Made by a program: the position numbers and the translations under genes. A DNA stretch of 64,000 nucleotides from an uncultured Eubacteriales bacterium (GTDB lineage Bacteria; Bacillota; Clostridia; Oscillospirales; Acutalibacteraceae): positions 1-64,000 of the forward strand of contig CAKTVV010000002.1 of NCBI GenBank assembly GCA_934630515.1, read 5' to 3'. The stretch's first letter is position 1. Every line of letters begins with the position of its first letter. This document shows positions 1 to 6,085 of this stretch, piece by piece. The notes under the pieces are model-generated. The model searched no databases and had not been told where the DNA came from. It saw nothing but the letters and a program-made list of their open reading frames with translations.

Positions 1-55
1 GTTGTTCTGATGTCAAGCGCTTGCTTGGTAGGCGCGCAAAAAAATTTGTCCTTAC

Positions 56-77
56 TTTGCGTAGAACTCAAGGTTCT
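56..77. repeat. Left copy of 22-bp inverted repeat; recombinase core-like site
   Basis: The 22 bases here are the exact reverse complement of 1591-1612. Each copy is itself near-palindromic: GTAGAAC, five bases, GTTCTAC (61-79 for this copy). Short inverted arms around a 5-base spacer are the usual form of a tyrosine-recombinase crossover site, and the recombinase gene lies 84 bases away. Several TTGAC words between 110 and 145 could be arm-type binding sites; that part is inference. Confidence 0.7.
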
Positions 78-160
78 ACACCAAAACTCTACAAACCCTT
101 GTATTTGCTTGACTTTGAGGACTTATTGACCATTATTTTGACCACAATGGCTCGCTAAGC

Positions 161-1285
161 TCAAGCAGATAAGATGGCCAGTTTTTCAAGCTGGTTTCTC
201 TTCATCTCCAATGAGGAATGTACATATGTGTTAAGAGTAACACTTACATTCCCGTGCCCGAGGATTTCGCTGAGGGACTTGATATCTACACCGGCTTCAA
301 CGCAGCGTGTGGCAAATGTATGTCTCAGGGCGTGGTAGTTCACCGAGGTAATTCCGCAATCATCAAGAATCTTATGGTAGCGGTACTCAAATGTACGAGG
401 CTTAATGAATTCGCTTGTCCCAGTCAAAAGAAAGCCTTTACTGGATAGAGTTTTCAGTTTGAGCAATATTGGCAGCAGTGTCGACGAAATAGGAATATCG
501 CGTTTGGACGCTTTGGTTTTTGGGGTGTCTATAATCAATGTTGTAGAACCGGCAGAATTGCCGCTTCTGATTCGTGCGACAGTATGACGGACATGAATAA
601 CTCTTTTATTCATGTCAATATCGTTCCATGCCAGGCTGCAAACCTCGCCGATCCTCAGTCCGGTATGAAGTGAAATATATATCCCGGCGCCTGTTAAGTC
701 GAAGTTATTCAGCAGCGAAGTTTCAAGTTTTTTCTGTTCCTCCGAGCTTAGAATGGACAATTCTGTTTTATCCGCCGAGGGCTTACAAATAGGAGTTTTC
801 AGCGGCAGGCACAGCTGCTCGCTAACCGCATATTTTATGGCGGCATTGATTACCAGCATGATACTCCTAACATAAGAGGCCGATAATCCGCCGGAGCCAT
901 CGACTCTGCCTCTTGAAATTTTGTCATCCAGAAATGTGTTGACCCTCGTTGCTGAGAGTTCATTGATTTTAGTCAGTCCGAGTTCGGGCATGATGTGCGT
1001 GTCAATAAGGTTCTGATATTTATTAATCGTCCCGCCCTTTAAGCGTGCCCGATTATTATCCATCCACAAATTCAGCACCTCACCAAATGTTTTCCCTTGG
1101 CCTTTTGGTGTGGCCAGTTGTAATGGATGGCTAATGATAGAGGCCATCTTCTCTCTTACTTCCTTATAGGTTTTCCCGTATACTGAACCGTAGATAATAC
1201 TGCCGTCCGCAGCGCGTCCTTTTTTATAACGCCCCTCCCATCGTCCATCTTTTCTTTTGCGAATGTTATCGCCACGTTTTGCCAT
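161..1285 (-). CDS. Tyrosine recombinase / integrase
   Basis: A 374-aa site-specific recombinase expected to excise and integrate, or invert, DNA. The N-terminus (about 1-60) is a basic AP2-like arm-binding region, about 65-165 is a SAM-like core-binding domain, and the C-terminal half is the catalytic domain. Visible active-site elements are the first Arg in TGLRIGEV, HALRHTFATR (H-x-x-R), LGHGNVSVTLNTY with the late His, and the nucleophilic Tyr in NTYVH. The length is normal for Tn916/ICE integrases. The ATG start is supported by AAGGAG ten bases upstream. The gene lies between two inverted copies of a 22-bp palindromic site (56-77 and 1591-1612), so it could act on a segment that includes itself. 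It is the likely integrase of the conjugative element to its right, although the far attachment site was not found. Confidence 0.93.
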   Translation of the reverse strand: MAKRGDNIRKRKDGRWEGRYKKGRAADGSIIYGSVYGKTYKEVREKMASIISHPLQLATPKGQGKTFGEVLNLWMDNNRARLKGGTINKYQNLIDTHIMPELGLTKINELSATRVNTFLDDKISRGRVDGSGGLSASYVRSIMLVINAAIKYAVSEQLCLPLKTPICKPSADKTELSILSSEEQKKLETSLLNNFDLTGAGIYISLHTGLRIGEVCSLAWNDIDMNKRVIHVRHTVARIRSGNSAGSTTLIIDTPKTKASKRDIPISSTLLPILLKLKTLSSKGFLLTGTSEFIKPRTFEYRYHKILDDCGITSVNYHALRHTFATRCVEAGVDIKSLSEILGHGNVSVTLNTYVHSSLEMKRNQLEKLAILSA

Positions 1286-1336
1286 GTTATTTGTGCTCCT
1301 TTCAACTTATATTTCGATAAAAATGTCACCACCCTA

Positions 1337-1367
1337 ATTATAAAATGGGAGTATTACGATATTACAA
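1337..1367 (-). promoter_or_regulatory. Possible integrase promoter
   Basis: Reading leftward, TTGTAA (1367-1362) and a perfect TATAAT (1342-1337) are separated by 19 bases, slightly long for sigma-A. It lies about 50 bases upstream of the integrase start. Confidence 0.4.
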
Positions 1368-1519
1368 GCGTAAGCATCATCAAGGAACCAGGATCGCTGA
1401 CCCCTAATGCAGACCCAATTCAGCATTAAAACTCTAATTTTTACCGTATTTTTTTGAAAAAACAGTCCGTGAATCAACCGTCTACAGTAAGCGAAGTCAA
1501 AGAATTATGCTTTAACTCA

Positions 1520-1548
1520 TTGACTTTTCGCGTGAAAAGTGGTACAAT
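1520..1548 (+). promoter_or_regulatory. Strong sigma-A-type promoter pointing out across the right repeat
   Basis: TTGACT (1520-1525), a 17-base spacer and TACAAT (1543-1548) form a near-consensus promoter. It reads rightward, away from the integrase and through the recombination-like site at 1591-1612, ending at the terminator at 1662-1697. The transcript would be about 140 nt. Confidence 0.75.
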
Positions 1549-1568
1549 GAGTCGGAACAGGTGGAGTA

Positions 1569-1640
1569 GTGTCGTACTTTCGTGATGGTAAGAACCTTGA
1601 GTTCTACGCAAAAGAAGGGCCGATTGCCCCTAAAATTTAA
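1569..1640 (+). CDS. Possible 23-aa ORF spanning the recombination site
   Basis: A GTG-initiated frame of 23 codons begins about 15 bases after the predicted start of the 1520 promoter and ends TAA. The repeat at 1591-1612 encodes the central residues KNLEFYAK. GGTGGAG lies upstream but very close to the GTG, so translation is uncertain. It may be the recombined end of a larger gene, a leader peptide, or nothing. No family was recognised. Confidence 0.25.
   Translation: MSYFRDGKNLEFYAKEGPIAPKI
1591..1612. repeat. Right copy of 22-bp inverted repeat
   Basis: Perfect reverse complement of 56-77, with core AGAAC, CTTGA, GTTCT. With the left copy it brackets the integrase gene and the outward promoter at 1520-1548. 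The match stops on both sides of the 22 bases. Confidence 0.7.
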
Positions 1641-1661
1641 CTCGTTTAAAAAATTAGCGAA

Positions 1662-1697
1662 TGAAGCTGTTTGAGCCTCATTCGCTTTTCCTTTTTA
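1662..1697. terminator. Bidirectional intrinsic terminator
   Basis: AGCGAATGA pairs with TCATTCGCT. A T-rich run follows on the right strand (TTTTCCTTTTT) and on the left strand (AATTTTTT). It can end the short rightward transcript from 1520 and the leftward protease operon. Confidence 0.8.
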
Positions 1698-2204
1698 TAC
1701 GCCAAAATACTTTAGGCATCTTTTGAGTGGTTTTGCATGTACTAATTGTACCACTGTTGTGGCAAGCAATCCTATAATAAACACCAAATATATCGCTCGG
1801 TATTCAGGCGCAAACTGCAGCACTTGGATCATATCGTCATTTGCAATTTCCAGACCAGTCTGGAAGAAAGCCAGTGCCCATAATGACACAAAAAAAGACA
1901 ACGCACAGATGCTTTTTATCACAAACCAAAGATACCACAATAAGAATGTTTTAGGGGAGCGTATTCCGGTTAATACTGCTGGGAAAAGCATCCCGCCAAA
2001 GCCTACTAAAACCACGCTTTTTAGATTCATAGAATCAAACCTGCATAGTACATTCGGTATAGGAAAAAGGTGAAATTCATATATCTGTGCGCCTGAGATC
2101 CACGCTGCAATGGAATGCCCCAGTTCGTGTGTAAACGGATAAACTATAATTGCTGCCACGAGGCCAATAGCAATAAGCAATACGCCTTTGAAAACATCTT
2201 TCAT
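1695..2204 (-). CDS. M50/site-2-protease-like membrane metalloprotease
   Basis: A 169-aa membrane protein. The first helix is followed at once by HELGH, the HExxH zinc motif of M50-type intramembrane proteases, and three or four more hydrophobic helices follow. It is short for the family, and no clear LDG-type second motif was seen, so substrate and activity are open. The ATG at 2204 was chosen over an upstream in-frame start at 2282. The upstream small gene stops at 2201-2203 and overlaps this ATG as ATGA, and the extra 26 residues are the wrong frame of that gene. It appears to be the last gene of a coupled group with signal peptidase and the AP2-like gene, at the integrase end of the element. 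Confidence 0.65.
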   Translation of the reverse strand: MKDVFKGVLLIAIGLVAAIIVYPFTHELGHSIAAWISGAQIYEFHLFPIPNVLCRFDSMNLKSVVLVGFGGMLFPAVLTGIRSPKTFLLWYLWFVIKSICALSFFVSLWALAFFQTGLEIANDDMIQVLQFAPEYRAIYLVFIIGLLATTVVQLVHAKPLKRCLKYFGV

Positions 2205-2377
2205 GACATCACCATTTTTATTCTTTCCCAATACTCTAAAAAATAAGCGGCAGGGACTTCTTTTTCCCCGCCGCACTCGCATTCACATCGCCATATAGTT
2301 CCTTTTCCCGGTATTGTCCGGACGACCTCTTTGGCCGTGAGGCGTCCGAACTTTTGATTGGTTATGTCCTTTTTTAT
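2201..2377 (-). CDS. AP2/HNH-associated small protein with a lost ATG start
   Basis: This frame has no usual start codon but encodes about 56 residues of a familiar mobile-element type: KDITNQKFGRLTA, then GTIWRCECECGGEKEV. This is the DI-x-GQ-KFGRLT ... W-x-C-x-CDCG signature of AP2/zinc-binding phage and transposon proteins. It ends at 2201-2203, overlapping the protease ATG as ATGA. At the 5' end it meets the signal peptidase stop in the string GGATAAAAAAGG. If the A after AT were G, the stop would be TGA and this gene would start ATG with the usual 4-base overlap, so the present ATA looks like a G-to-A change that silenced this start while keeping the upstream stop. The C-terminus lacks the common SCGC ending. 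It may be untranslated now. Confidence 0.6.
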   Translation of the reverse strand: MKKDITNQKFGRLTAKEVVRTIPGKGTIWRCECECGGEKEVPAAYFLEYWERIKMVMS

Positions 2378-2775
2378 CCTACTGGCAAAAGCAGCTTTGC
2401 TATTACACTCTCATAAGATACGAACGGATCATCCCAGTACCGGGAGTCATGGGAGTTCTCCGTATTATCCCCGAGCACATAGAAACAGTTTTCGGGGACA
2501 GTTACTACGGTATTCTTATGGACAAGAGTGTCTCCTTCGCATGCTGCTATCCTTTTTACGATGCAGGAACCGTCATGATGGAAAATGATAATATCGCCGG
2601 TTTCCAGTTCATCAAAGAGCCTTAGTCCGAGAAGCAAGCTCCCGGCTTTAAGTGTCGGCTCCATTGATGCGGTCGGCACATAGCCGAGCAAAAATACGCT
2701 TTGAAAAAGAACGATTATAATGATGGATGCGAGGACCGGAATAAGAATAGGACACAGCTTCTTGAGTCTTCCCAT
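2374..2775 (-). CDS. sipS-like: Type I signal peptidase
   Basis: A 133-aa S26 signal peptidase that cuts signal peptides outside the membrane. It has one N-terminal helix, the catalytic Ser in PTASMEPTL, the Lys general base in VKRIAACEGD, and the later box GDNTENSHDSRYW. The start at 2775 (MGRLKK) is chosen because AAGGAG lies six bases upstream; the open frame extends 14 codons further without a ribosome site. Dedicated signal peptidases are often encoded near large Cna-B surface proteins in conjugative elements. Processing the 1739-aa surface protein and other secreted ICE products is the likely job (inference). Confidence 0.9.
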   Translation of the reverse strand: MGRLKKLCPILIPVLASIIIIVLFQSVFLLGYVPTASMEPTLKAGSLLLGLRLFDELETGDIIIFHHDGSCIVKRIAACEGDTLVHKNTVVTVPENCFYVLGDNTENSHDSRYWDDPFVSYESVIAKLLLPVG

Positions 2776-2805
2776 ATACATCTCCTTCGAGTAAATAATA
2801 AGGCC

Positions 2806-2829
2806 GCTGAGAAACACATCTCAGCGGCC
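2806..2829 (-). terminator. Terminator left behind from the interrupted sigma-like gene
   Basis: An 11-bp perfect stem, GGCCGCTGAGA with TCTCAGCGGCC, is followed leftward by TTATTATTT. It lies just after the original stop of the sigma-like gene (2842-2844), from which it is now separated by the IS element. It also sits just upstream of the signal peptidase gene. Confidence 0.75.
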
Positions 2830-2857
2830 ATGTCGTATATATTACATTTCTGCCAGC

Positions 2858-2870
2858 GCTAATATTTCCG
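2858..2870. repeat. 13-bp target duplication, left copy
   Basis: GCTAATATTTCCG abuts the left end of the IS at 2871. The same 13 bases abut the right end at 4201-4213. Confidence 0.8.
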
Positions 2871-2946
2871 TGAAGTGATAAAATAATGGTAGACACAAAA
2901 GTGCCTACCATTATTTTTATGCTATTATAGACATGGAGGTGGCAAT

Positions 2947-3294
2947 ATGGCTGGTAAATACACGATGCGAAGCAAAGAAGAAAAGTTAGCGATTGTAAAG
3001 AGGAATTTAGCAGGAGAAACTTCAAGGTCGCTCGAAAGAGAAACAGGATGCGGTCATCAGTTAATACAAGAGTGGACCAGAAAGTATCTAGCAGAAGGTG
3101 AAGCCGGGCTGGAAGTTAAGAAGAAACCCGGGAATCCTTTATCTCGTTATGAGCGCCGGAATGAACTGACCTACGAGGAGCAGCTGCAATACCAGATCGA
3201 ACTGCTGAAGCGAGAGTTGGTTAAGAAAGAGGCGGAGGTACTTCGTTTAAAAAAACGGAACGAACGAAAAGGGGGCGATGCCCGAAAAAGATGA
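2947..3294 (+). CDS. IS3-family transposase OrfA
   Basis: A 115-aa helix-turn-helix protein that binds the IS ends. The N-terminal half is the HTH, and a leucine-rich coiled coil (about 75-105) is the usual OrfA-OrfB dimerisation segment. ATG follows GGAGGTGGCAAT. It overlaps OrfB by four bases (ATGA). A run of seven A at 3249-3255 is a plausible -1 slippage site; OrfB is in the -1 frame and is open from that point, so a fused OrfAB transposase can be made. Confidence 0.92.
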   Translation: MAGKYTMRSKEEKLAIVKRNLAGETSRSLERETGCGHQLIQEWTRKYLAEGEAGLEVKKKPGNPLSRYERRNELTYEEQLQYQIELLKRELVKKEAEVLRLKKRNERKGGDARKR

Positions 3295-4166
3295 TCCGAG
3301 AGATGTATGCCGAGATTCAAAAGCAGACAGACAAACATTCTGTCAGCGAACTTTGTGAAATCTACGGTGTTTCTCGCAGCGGCTACTACAAGTGGCTGAA
3401 GCGAGCAGGACAGTTAAACCGGTATGAGAAAACACATAAAATACTGGATAGTTATGTCCTGGACGTCCATTCCCACCACCCAATGATGGGATACCGCCAG
3501 CTCAGGGATAAGCTGTACCTTGAATTCGGTTGGATCGTCAGTGATCCTACTGTTTGGAAGTCAATGAAGCGGCTGAGAATCCACGGATACACCAGGCGCA
3601 GGAAAGCTACGGCCACAGGAACCAACTTAGAACACATCCGCTATGCCAACGTACTGAACAGAAAATTCAAAGCAGAGAAGCCTATGCAGAAGATTGTGAC
3701 GGATGTTACTTACATCAAACATAACGGCAAGTGGTATTATCTTGCAGGCTATTTGGATCTGTTCAACAACGAGATTCTGGAATGGGAACTCAGCGATACT
3801 TTTGACAATTTCCTCGTTATGAAGCCGGCAGAGCGCCTTCTGAAAAGAAAAATGAGCACCGAACACCAAGTCCTTTTGCACAGCGACCAAGGTGTCCAGT
3901 ACTCATCCGCAGGTTATTGTAACCTGCTTAAAGAATACAATGTAATTCAAAGTATGTCAAGGGCCGGAAACCCTCGCGACAATGCAGTTATGGAAAGCTT
4001 TTGGGGACGATTCAAGGACACGCTGCGCAAGCACTTCCGTTACTGGGAATGTGATGATCTGAGATCTACCATTGAGCAGGCAATCTACTATTTCAACAAT
4101 GAGCGACCCGTCCGCAAACTAAAAGGGAAACCACCAGTCCCGTATAGAACAGAACTGGTGGCATAA
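3291..4166 (+). CDS. IS3-family transposase OrfB (DDE integrase core)
   Basis: A 291-aa catalytic subunit with an HTH_21-like region followed by an rve core. The DDE triad is visible as TDVTYI (Asp), LHSDQG (Asp) and NAVMESFWG (Glu), with YFNNERP near the C-terminus as in IS150-type proteins. It is full length and appears intact. The fused OrfAB made by frameshifting is normally the active enzyme. Confidence 0.95.
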   Translation: MIREMYAEIQKQTDKHSVSELCEIYGVSRSGYYKWLKRAGQLNRYEKTHKILDSYVLDVHSHHPMMGYRQLRDKLYLEFGWIVSDPTVWKSMKRLRIHGYTRRRKATATGTNLEHIRYANVLNRKFKAEKPMQKIVTDVTYIKHNGKWYYLAGYLDLFNNEILEWELSDTFDNFLVMKPAERLLKRKMSTEHQVLLHSDQGVQYSSAGYCNLLKEYNVIQSMSRAGNPRDNAVMESFWGRFKDTLRKHFRYWECDDLRSTIEQAIYYFNNERPVRKLKGKPPVPYRTELVA

Positions 4167-4181
4167 GAAATTTTGTGTCTA

Positions 4182-4727
4182 CTAACTATTGACTACTTCA
4201 GCTAATATTTCCGGCCGGCTTTTCAGATATTTTCTCGCCTTGGATACCCATGCACAAACAAGATTGGCAGACACACCTAATTCATTTCCGATTTCCTTGC
4301 TGGAGCGCCCCTCGGCCATCTGAATCATTGCATCGATTCCTTTGAGCACGCACGGCGAAGCCTCCTGCTTTGCTGCTTTGAGTGCGGCCTGCACATCCAA
4401 CTGCGTTGCGACATCTGCAATCGATACGGTCGGCTCTTCTGCAACCAGGGGAATCGTATCGCTTGAAAGTTCCGTTGCCTGCCGCCTGGTCGAATAGATC
4501 AGCGCATCGCAGATCTCGTTCCATATTAGGCGGTAGGCGTAGGTAGAGAAGGTCCCGCCTTTGTCTGTTGCCGCAGCCTTGCAGAGGCCGATGCAGCCAA
4601 TCTGAAAAATATCGTCGTAAGTATAGATACCCAACTGATACGGACCGTGGATCTTATCGTTGATCACTTTCTGAACCAACCGAATATTCTGCTCCACTTT
4701 CTTCTGCTGTTCTGCTGTCAGGGTCAT
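4182..4727 (-). CDS. Sigma-70-like factor of the conjugative element, C-terminus altered by IS
   Basis: A 181-aa protein with sigma region 2 (YTYDDIFQIGCIGLCKAAATDKG, then FSTYAYRLIWNEI) and a C-terminal HTH resembling region 4 (SSKEIGNELGVSANLVCAWVSKA). It probably directs or modulates transcription of element genes. The first codon overlaps the stop of the zinc-ribbon gene (ATGA). The IS3 insertion replaces the last four codons (LAEM) with EVVNS read from the IS end. The domains are untouched, so function may survive, but the gene has lost its terminator and its transcript now runs antisense into the IS. Confidence 0.85.
   Translation of the reverse strand: MTLTAEQQKKVEQNIRLVQKVINDKIHGPYQLGIYTYDDIFQIGCIGLCKAAATDKGGTFSTYAYRLIWNEICDALIYSTRRQATELSSDTIPLVAEEPTVSIADVATQLDVQAALKAAKQEASPCVLKGIDAMIQMAEGRSSKEIGNELGVSANLVCAWVSKARKYLKSRPEILAEVVNS
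4201..4213. repeat. 13-bp target duplication, right copy
   Basis: Second copy of GCTAATATTTCCG, immediately after the IS end at 4200. It lies inside the sigma-like gene. Confidence 0.8.
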
Positions 4728-5191
4728 GACGCCAGTGCGCCTCCTTTCTGTGCATAATATCGCCCCCGCATTTTGGCTTTCTGCCGTTCTAAGAGCTTTC
4801 TACTTTCTTCGATCACCTGCTTACAGTAATACTCGCCGAGATGCCCAATATGCGCTTCGGAAAGCGGCGCCATAATCAGGTCGGCCAGCCACTGGTATGC
4901 ATCCTGCTTGCTCATATATCCGGATTCATAAAGCTGGTCAAAATAATGGTGCGCTGTGCGGCGCAATGTACGCAGCTCGTGATTGGCCATACTGCCGACC
5001 GGAATATTCGTGCCGGCATGGACGCGGACATACGAGTCGCATTCGGGATAACGGGAACACACATAAAGCATGGTCCCTCTGGAATTGTCGCGGTAGATCC
5101 CATCTGCACTTCTGTACACAACAGGACTGCCGCAGTAGGGGCACCGCATCCCGCCCCGGTCAAACCCCTTTCTTTTCTTCTTTTTATTCAT
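4724..5191 (-). CDS. Zinc-ribbon protein of DUF3268 type
   Basis: A 155-aa protein with two CxxC-type pairs, MRCPYCGSPVVYR and YVCSRYPECDSYV, forming a likely zinc ribbon. A helical region follows (ANHELRTLRRTAH, YMSKQDAYQWLAD). This layout is typical of DUF3268-type proteins carried by Firmicutes conjugative elements; the biochemical role is not known to me. It overlaps the sigma-like gene by four bases and follows a long structured leader (5192-5425). Confidence 0.75.
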   Translation of the reverse strand: MNKKKKRKGFDRGGMRCPYCGSPVVYRSADGIYRDNSRGTMLYVCSRYPECDSYVRVHAGTNIPVGSMANHELRTLRRTAHHYFDQLYESGYMSKQDAYQWLADLIMAPLSEAHIGHLGEYYCKQVIEESRKLLERQKAKMRGRYYAQKGGALAS

Positions 5192-5211
5192 AGTTCAATA
5201 TTACCTCCGAG

Positions 5212-5425
5212 AAAAACAAAAAGCCGGAAGAACTGCGTTAAAACATACAGCACAAATGATCACTGTATGGATTCAAGCAGCCTTCCGGCTATCATATTCA
5301 ATTGCCTGCGTTATTGTGGACTTGCTCAGTGCGCAAATCCGTAACGATTCCTTGCCTCTTCCCGAGACGAAGTCTGACGCCATACCATAGACGTATCGAG
5401 AGCCTGAACGCAAGCTCCTGCCACG
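5212..5425 (-). promoter_or_regulatory. Structured leader with terminator-like hairpin before the zinc-ribbon gene
   Basis: A transcript from the promoter at 5431-5459 would have an untranslated leader of about 230 nt. Its 3' part forms AGCCGGAAG paired with CTTCCGGCT (5221-5290 region). An inner stem TACAG/CTGTA lies in the loop, and TTTTTGTTTTT precedes the ribosome site. An upstream segment contains a small AGAC-TTC-GTCT hairpin. It could be an attenuator, a riboswitch-like leader, or a small RNA ending at the terminator. No known RNA family was recognised. Confidence 0.5.
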
Positions 5426-5430
5426 CCTAT

Positions 5431-5459
5431 AGTATAGCAGAGAAGTGCCGAAAAGTCAA
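5431..5459 (-). promoter_or_regulatory. Sigma-A-type promoter for the zinc-ribbon/sigma unit
   Basis: Reading leftward, TTGACT (5459-5454), a 17-base spacer and TATACT (5436-5431). It lies in the gap after the 5542 gene, about 240 bases upstream of the zinc-ribbon start. Confidence 0.75.
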
Positions 5460-5541
5460 GGTTTATCAGCGTTTTCACGCCGAATTTTGCGAAAAATATC
5501 GCAAATTTTCCGCTTTTCTCTGTCAGACTCAGTCTGGGGGA

Positions 5542-6069
5542 TTATTCCTCGTCTTCCTCATCATTCGTCGACTCATTTTCACGCTTTTTCTTGAGAATCT
5601 GCATGACGATCAGCGTGCCGATTGCAATGACCATGCCGCCTGCAAAGAGGATGATATGCAGCGTCGGGATACTGGATGCGGCTTTCTCATTTGACTCAGG
5701 GGTTTGCTCTGTTGTGGCAGGAGCTTGCGTCTGGTCTGTTGAGTTTGCCGTATCCTCCGGTTCCGGAATCGAAGTTGAGGAATTTATGCAGGTCAGAATG
5801 TACTGGGAACTGCCGCCGATCTCAAGGCGGAGCACGCCATCCGTTCCGACCTTGACGGTGCCGGGGTAAACCCCGGCGTCCGTCTTGAGCTGGAAGTCTA
5901 CGCCCGACCATGATGTGCCAAGCTGGATCTCCAGTTGTTCTGCTTTTACCACCTGCAGTTCGCTGCCGTCCGTGCCTTGCTGCGCCGCATAGACCGGTGT
6001 GACCGGAATGCAGAGAATGCAAAGCAGCGACAGGATCAGCAGAATGCCTTTTGTCAGTTTTGTTTTCAT
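5542..6069 (-). CDS. Secreted, membrane-anchored ICE protein of unknown function
   Basis: A 175-aa protein with a signal peptide (LILSLLCILCIPVTPVYAA), a beta-rich external part of about 80 residues, and a Pro/Thr/Glu linker (PEPEDTANSTDQTQAPATTE). A C-terminal helix (LHIILFAGGMVIAIGTLIVM) then leads to a basic/acidic tail. The start at 6069 is chosen for AAGGAGG eleven bases upstream. It is 16 bases downstream of the large Cna-B protein and probably co-transcribed. Similar small membrane proteins follow Cna-B proteins in clostridial elements. A role at the cell surface during mating contact is plausible but unproven. Confidence 0.65.
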   Translation of the reverse strand: MKTKLTKGILLILSLLCILCIPVTPVYAAQQGTDGSELQVVKAEQLEIQLGTSWSGVDFQLKTDAGVYPGTVKVGTDGVLRLEIGGSSQYILTCINSSTSIPEPEDTANSTDQTQAPATTEQTPESNEKAASSIPTLHIILFAGGMVIAIGTLIVMQILKKKRENESTNDEEDEE

Positions 6070-6085
6070 TGCCTTACCTCCTTGG

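Larger units (their letters stand above)
2871..4200 (+). mobile_element. IS3-family insertion sequence (IS150-like), 1330 bp
   Basis: The element begins TGAAGT and ends ACTTCA (TG...CA). Its imperfect terminal inverted repeats of about 30 bp include the perfect 12-bp block GTAGACACAAAA (2889-2900, and reversed at 4171-4182). It carries two overlapping transposase frames. It is flanked by 13-bp direct repeats and interrupts the last codons of a sigma-like gene. Removing the element and one repeat restores an open end reading ...RPEILALAEM and stop, directly before the terminator at 2806-2829. Confidence 0.9.

Noticed and set aside
2238..2274. Terminator-like stem GCGGCGGGGA/TCCCTGCCGC followed by TTATTTTTT
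   Set aside because: It lies within the AP2-type coding frame (CGGEKEVPAAYF), so it may be fortuitous. It could still act as a terminator before the protease gene, but this was not claimed.
2205..2282. Upstream extension of the M50-like protease (MRVRRGKRSPCRLFF...)
   Set aside because: These codons overlap the AP2-type frame, which carries family motifs; the ATGA overlap supports the start at 2204.
2889..4182. IS ends placed at the perfect 12-bp repeats with a TAA target duplication
   Set aside because: The wider TGAAGT...ACTTCA ends give TG/CA termini, about 30-bp imperfect repeats and an exact 13-bp duplication that restores the interrupted gene.
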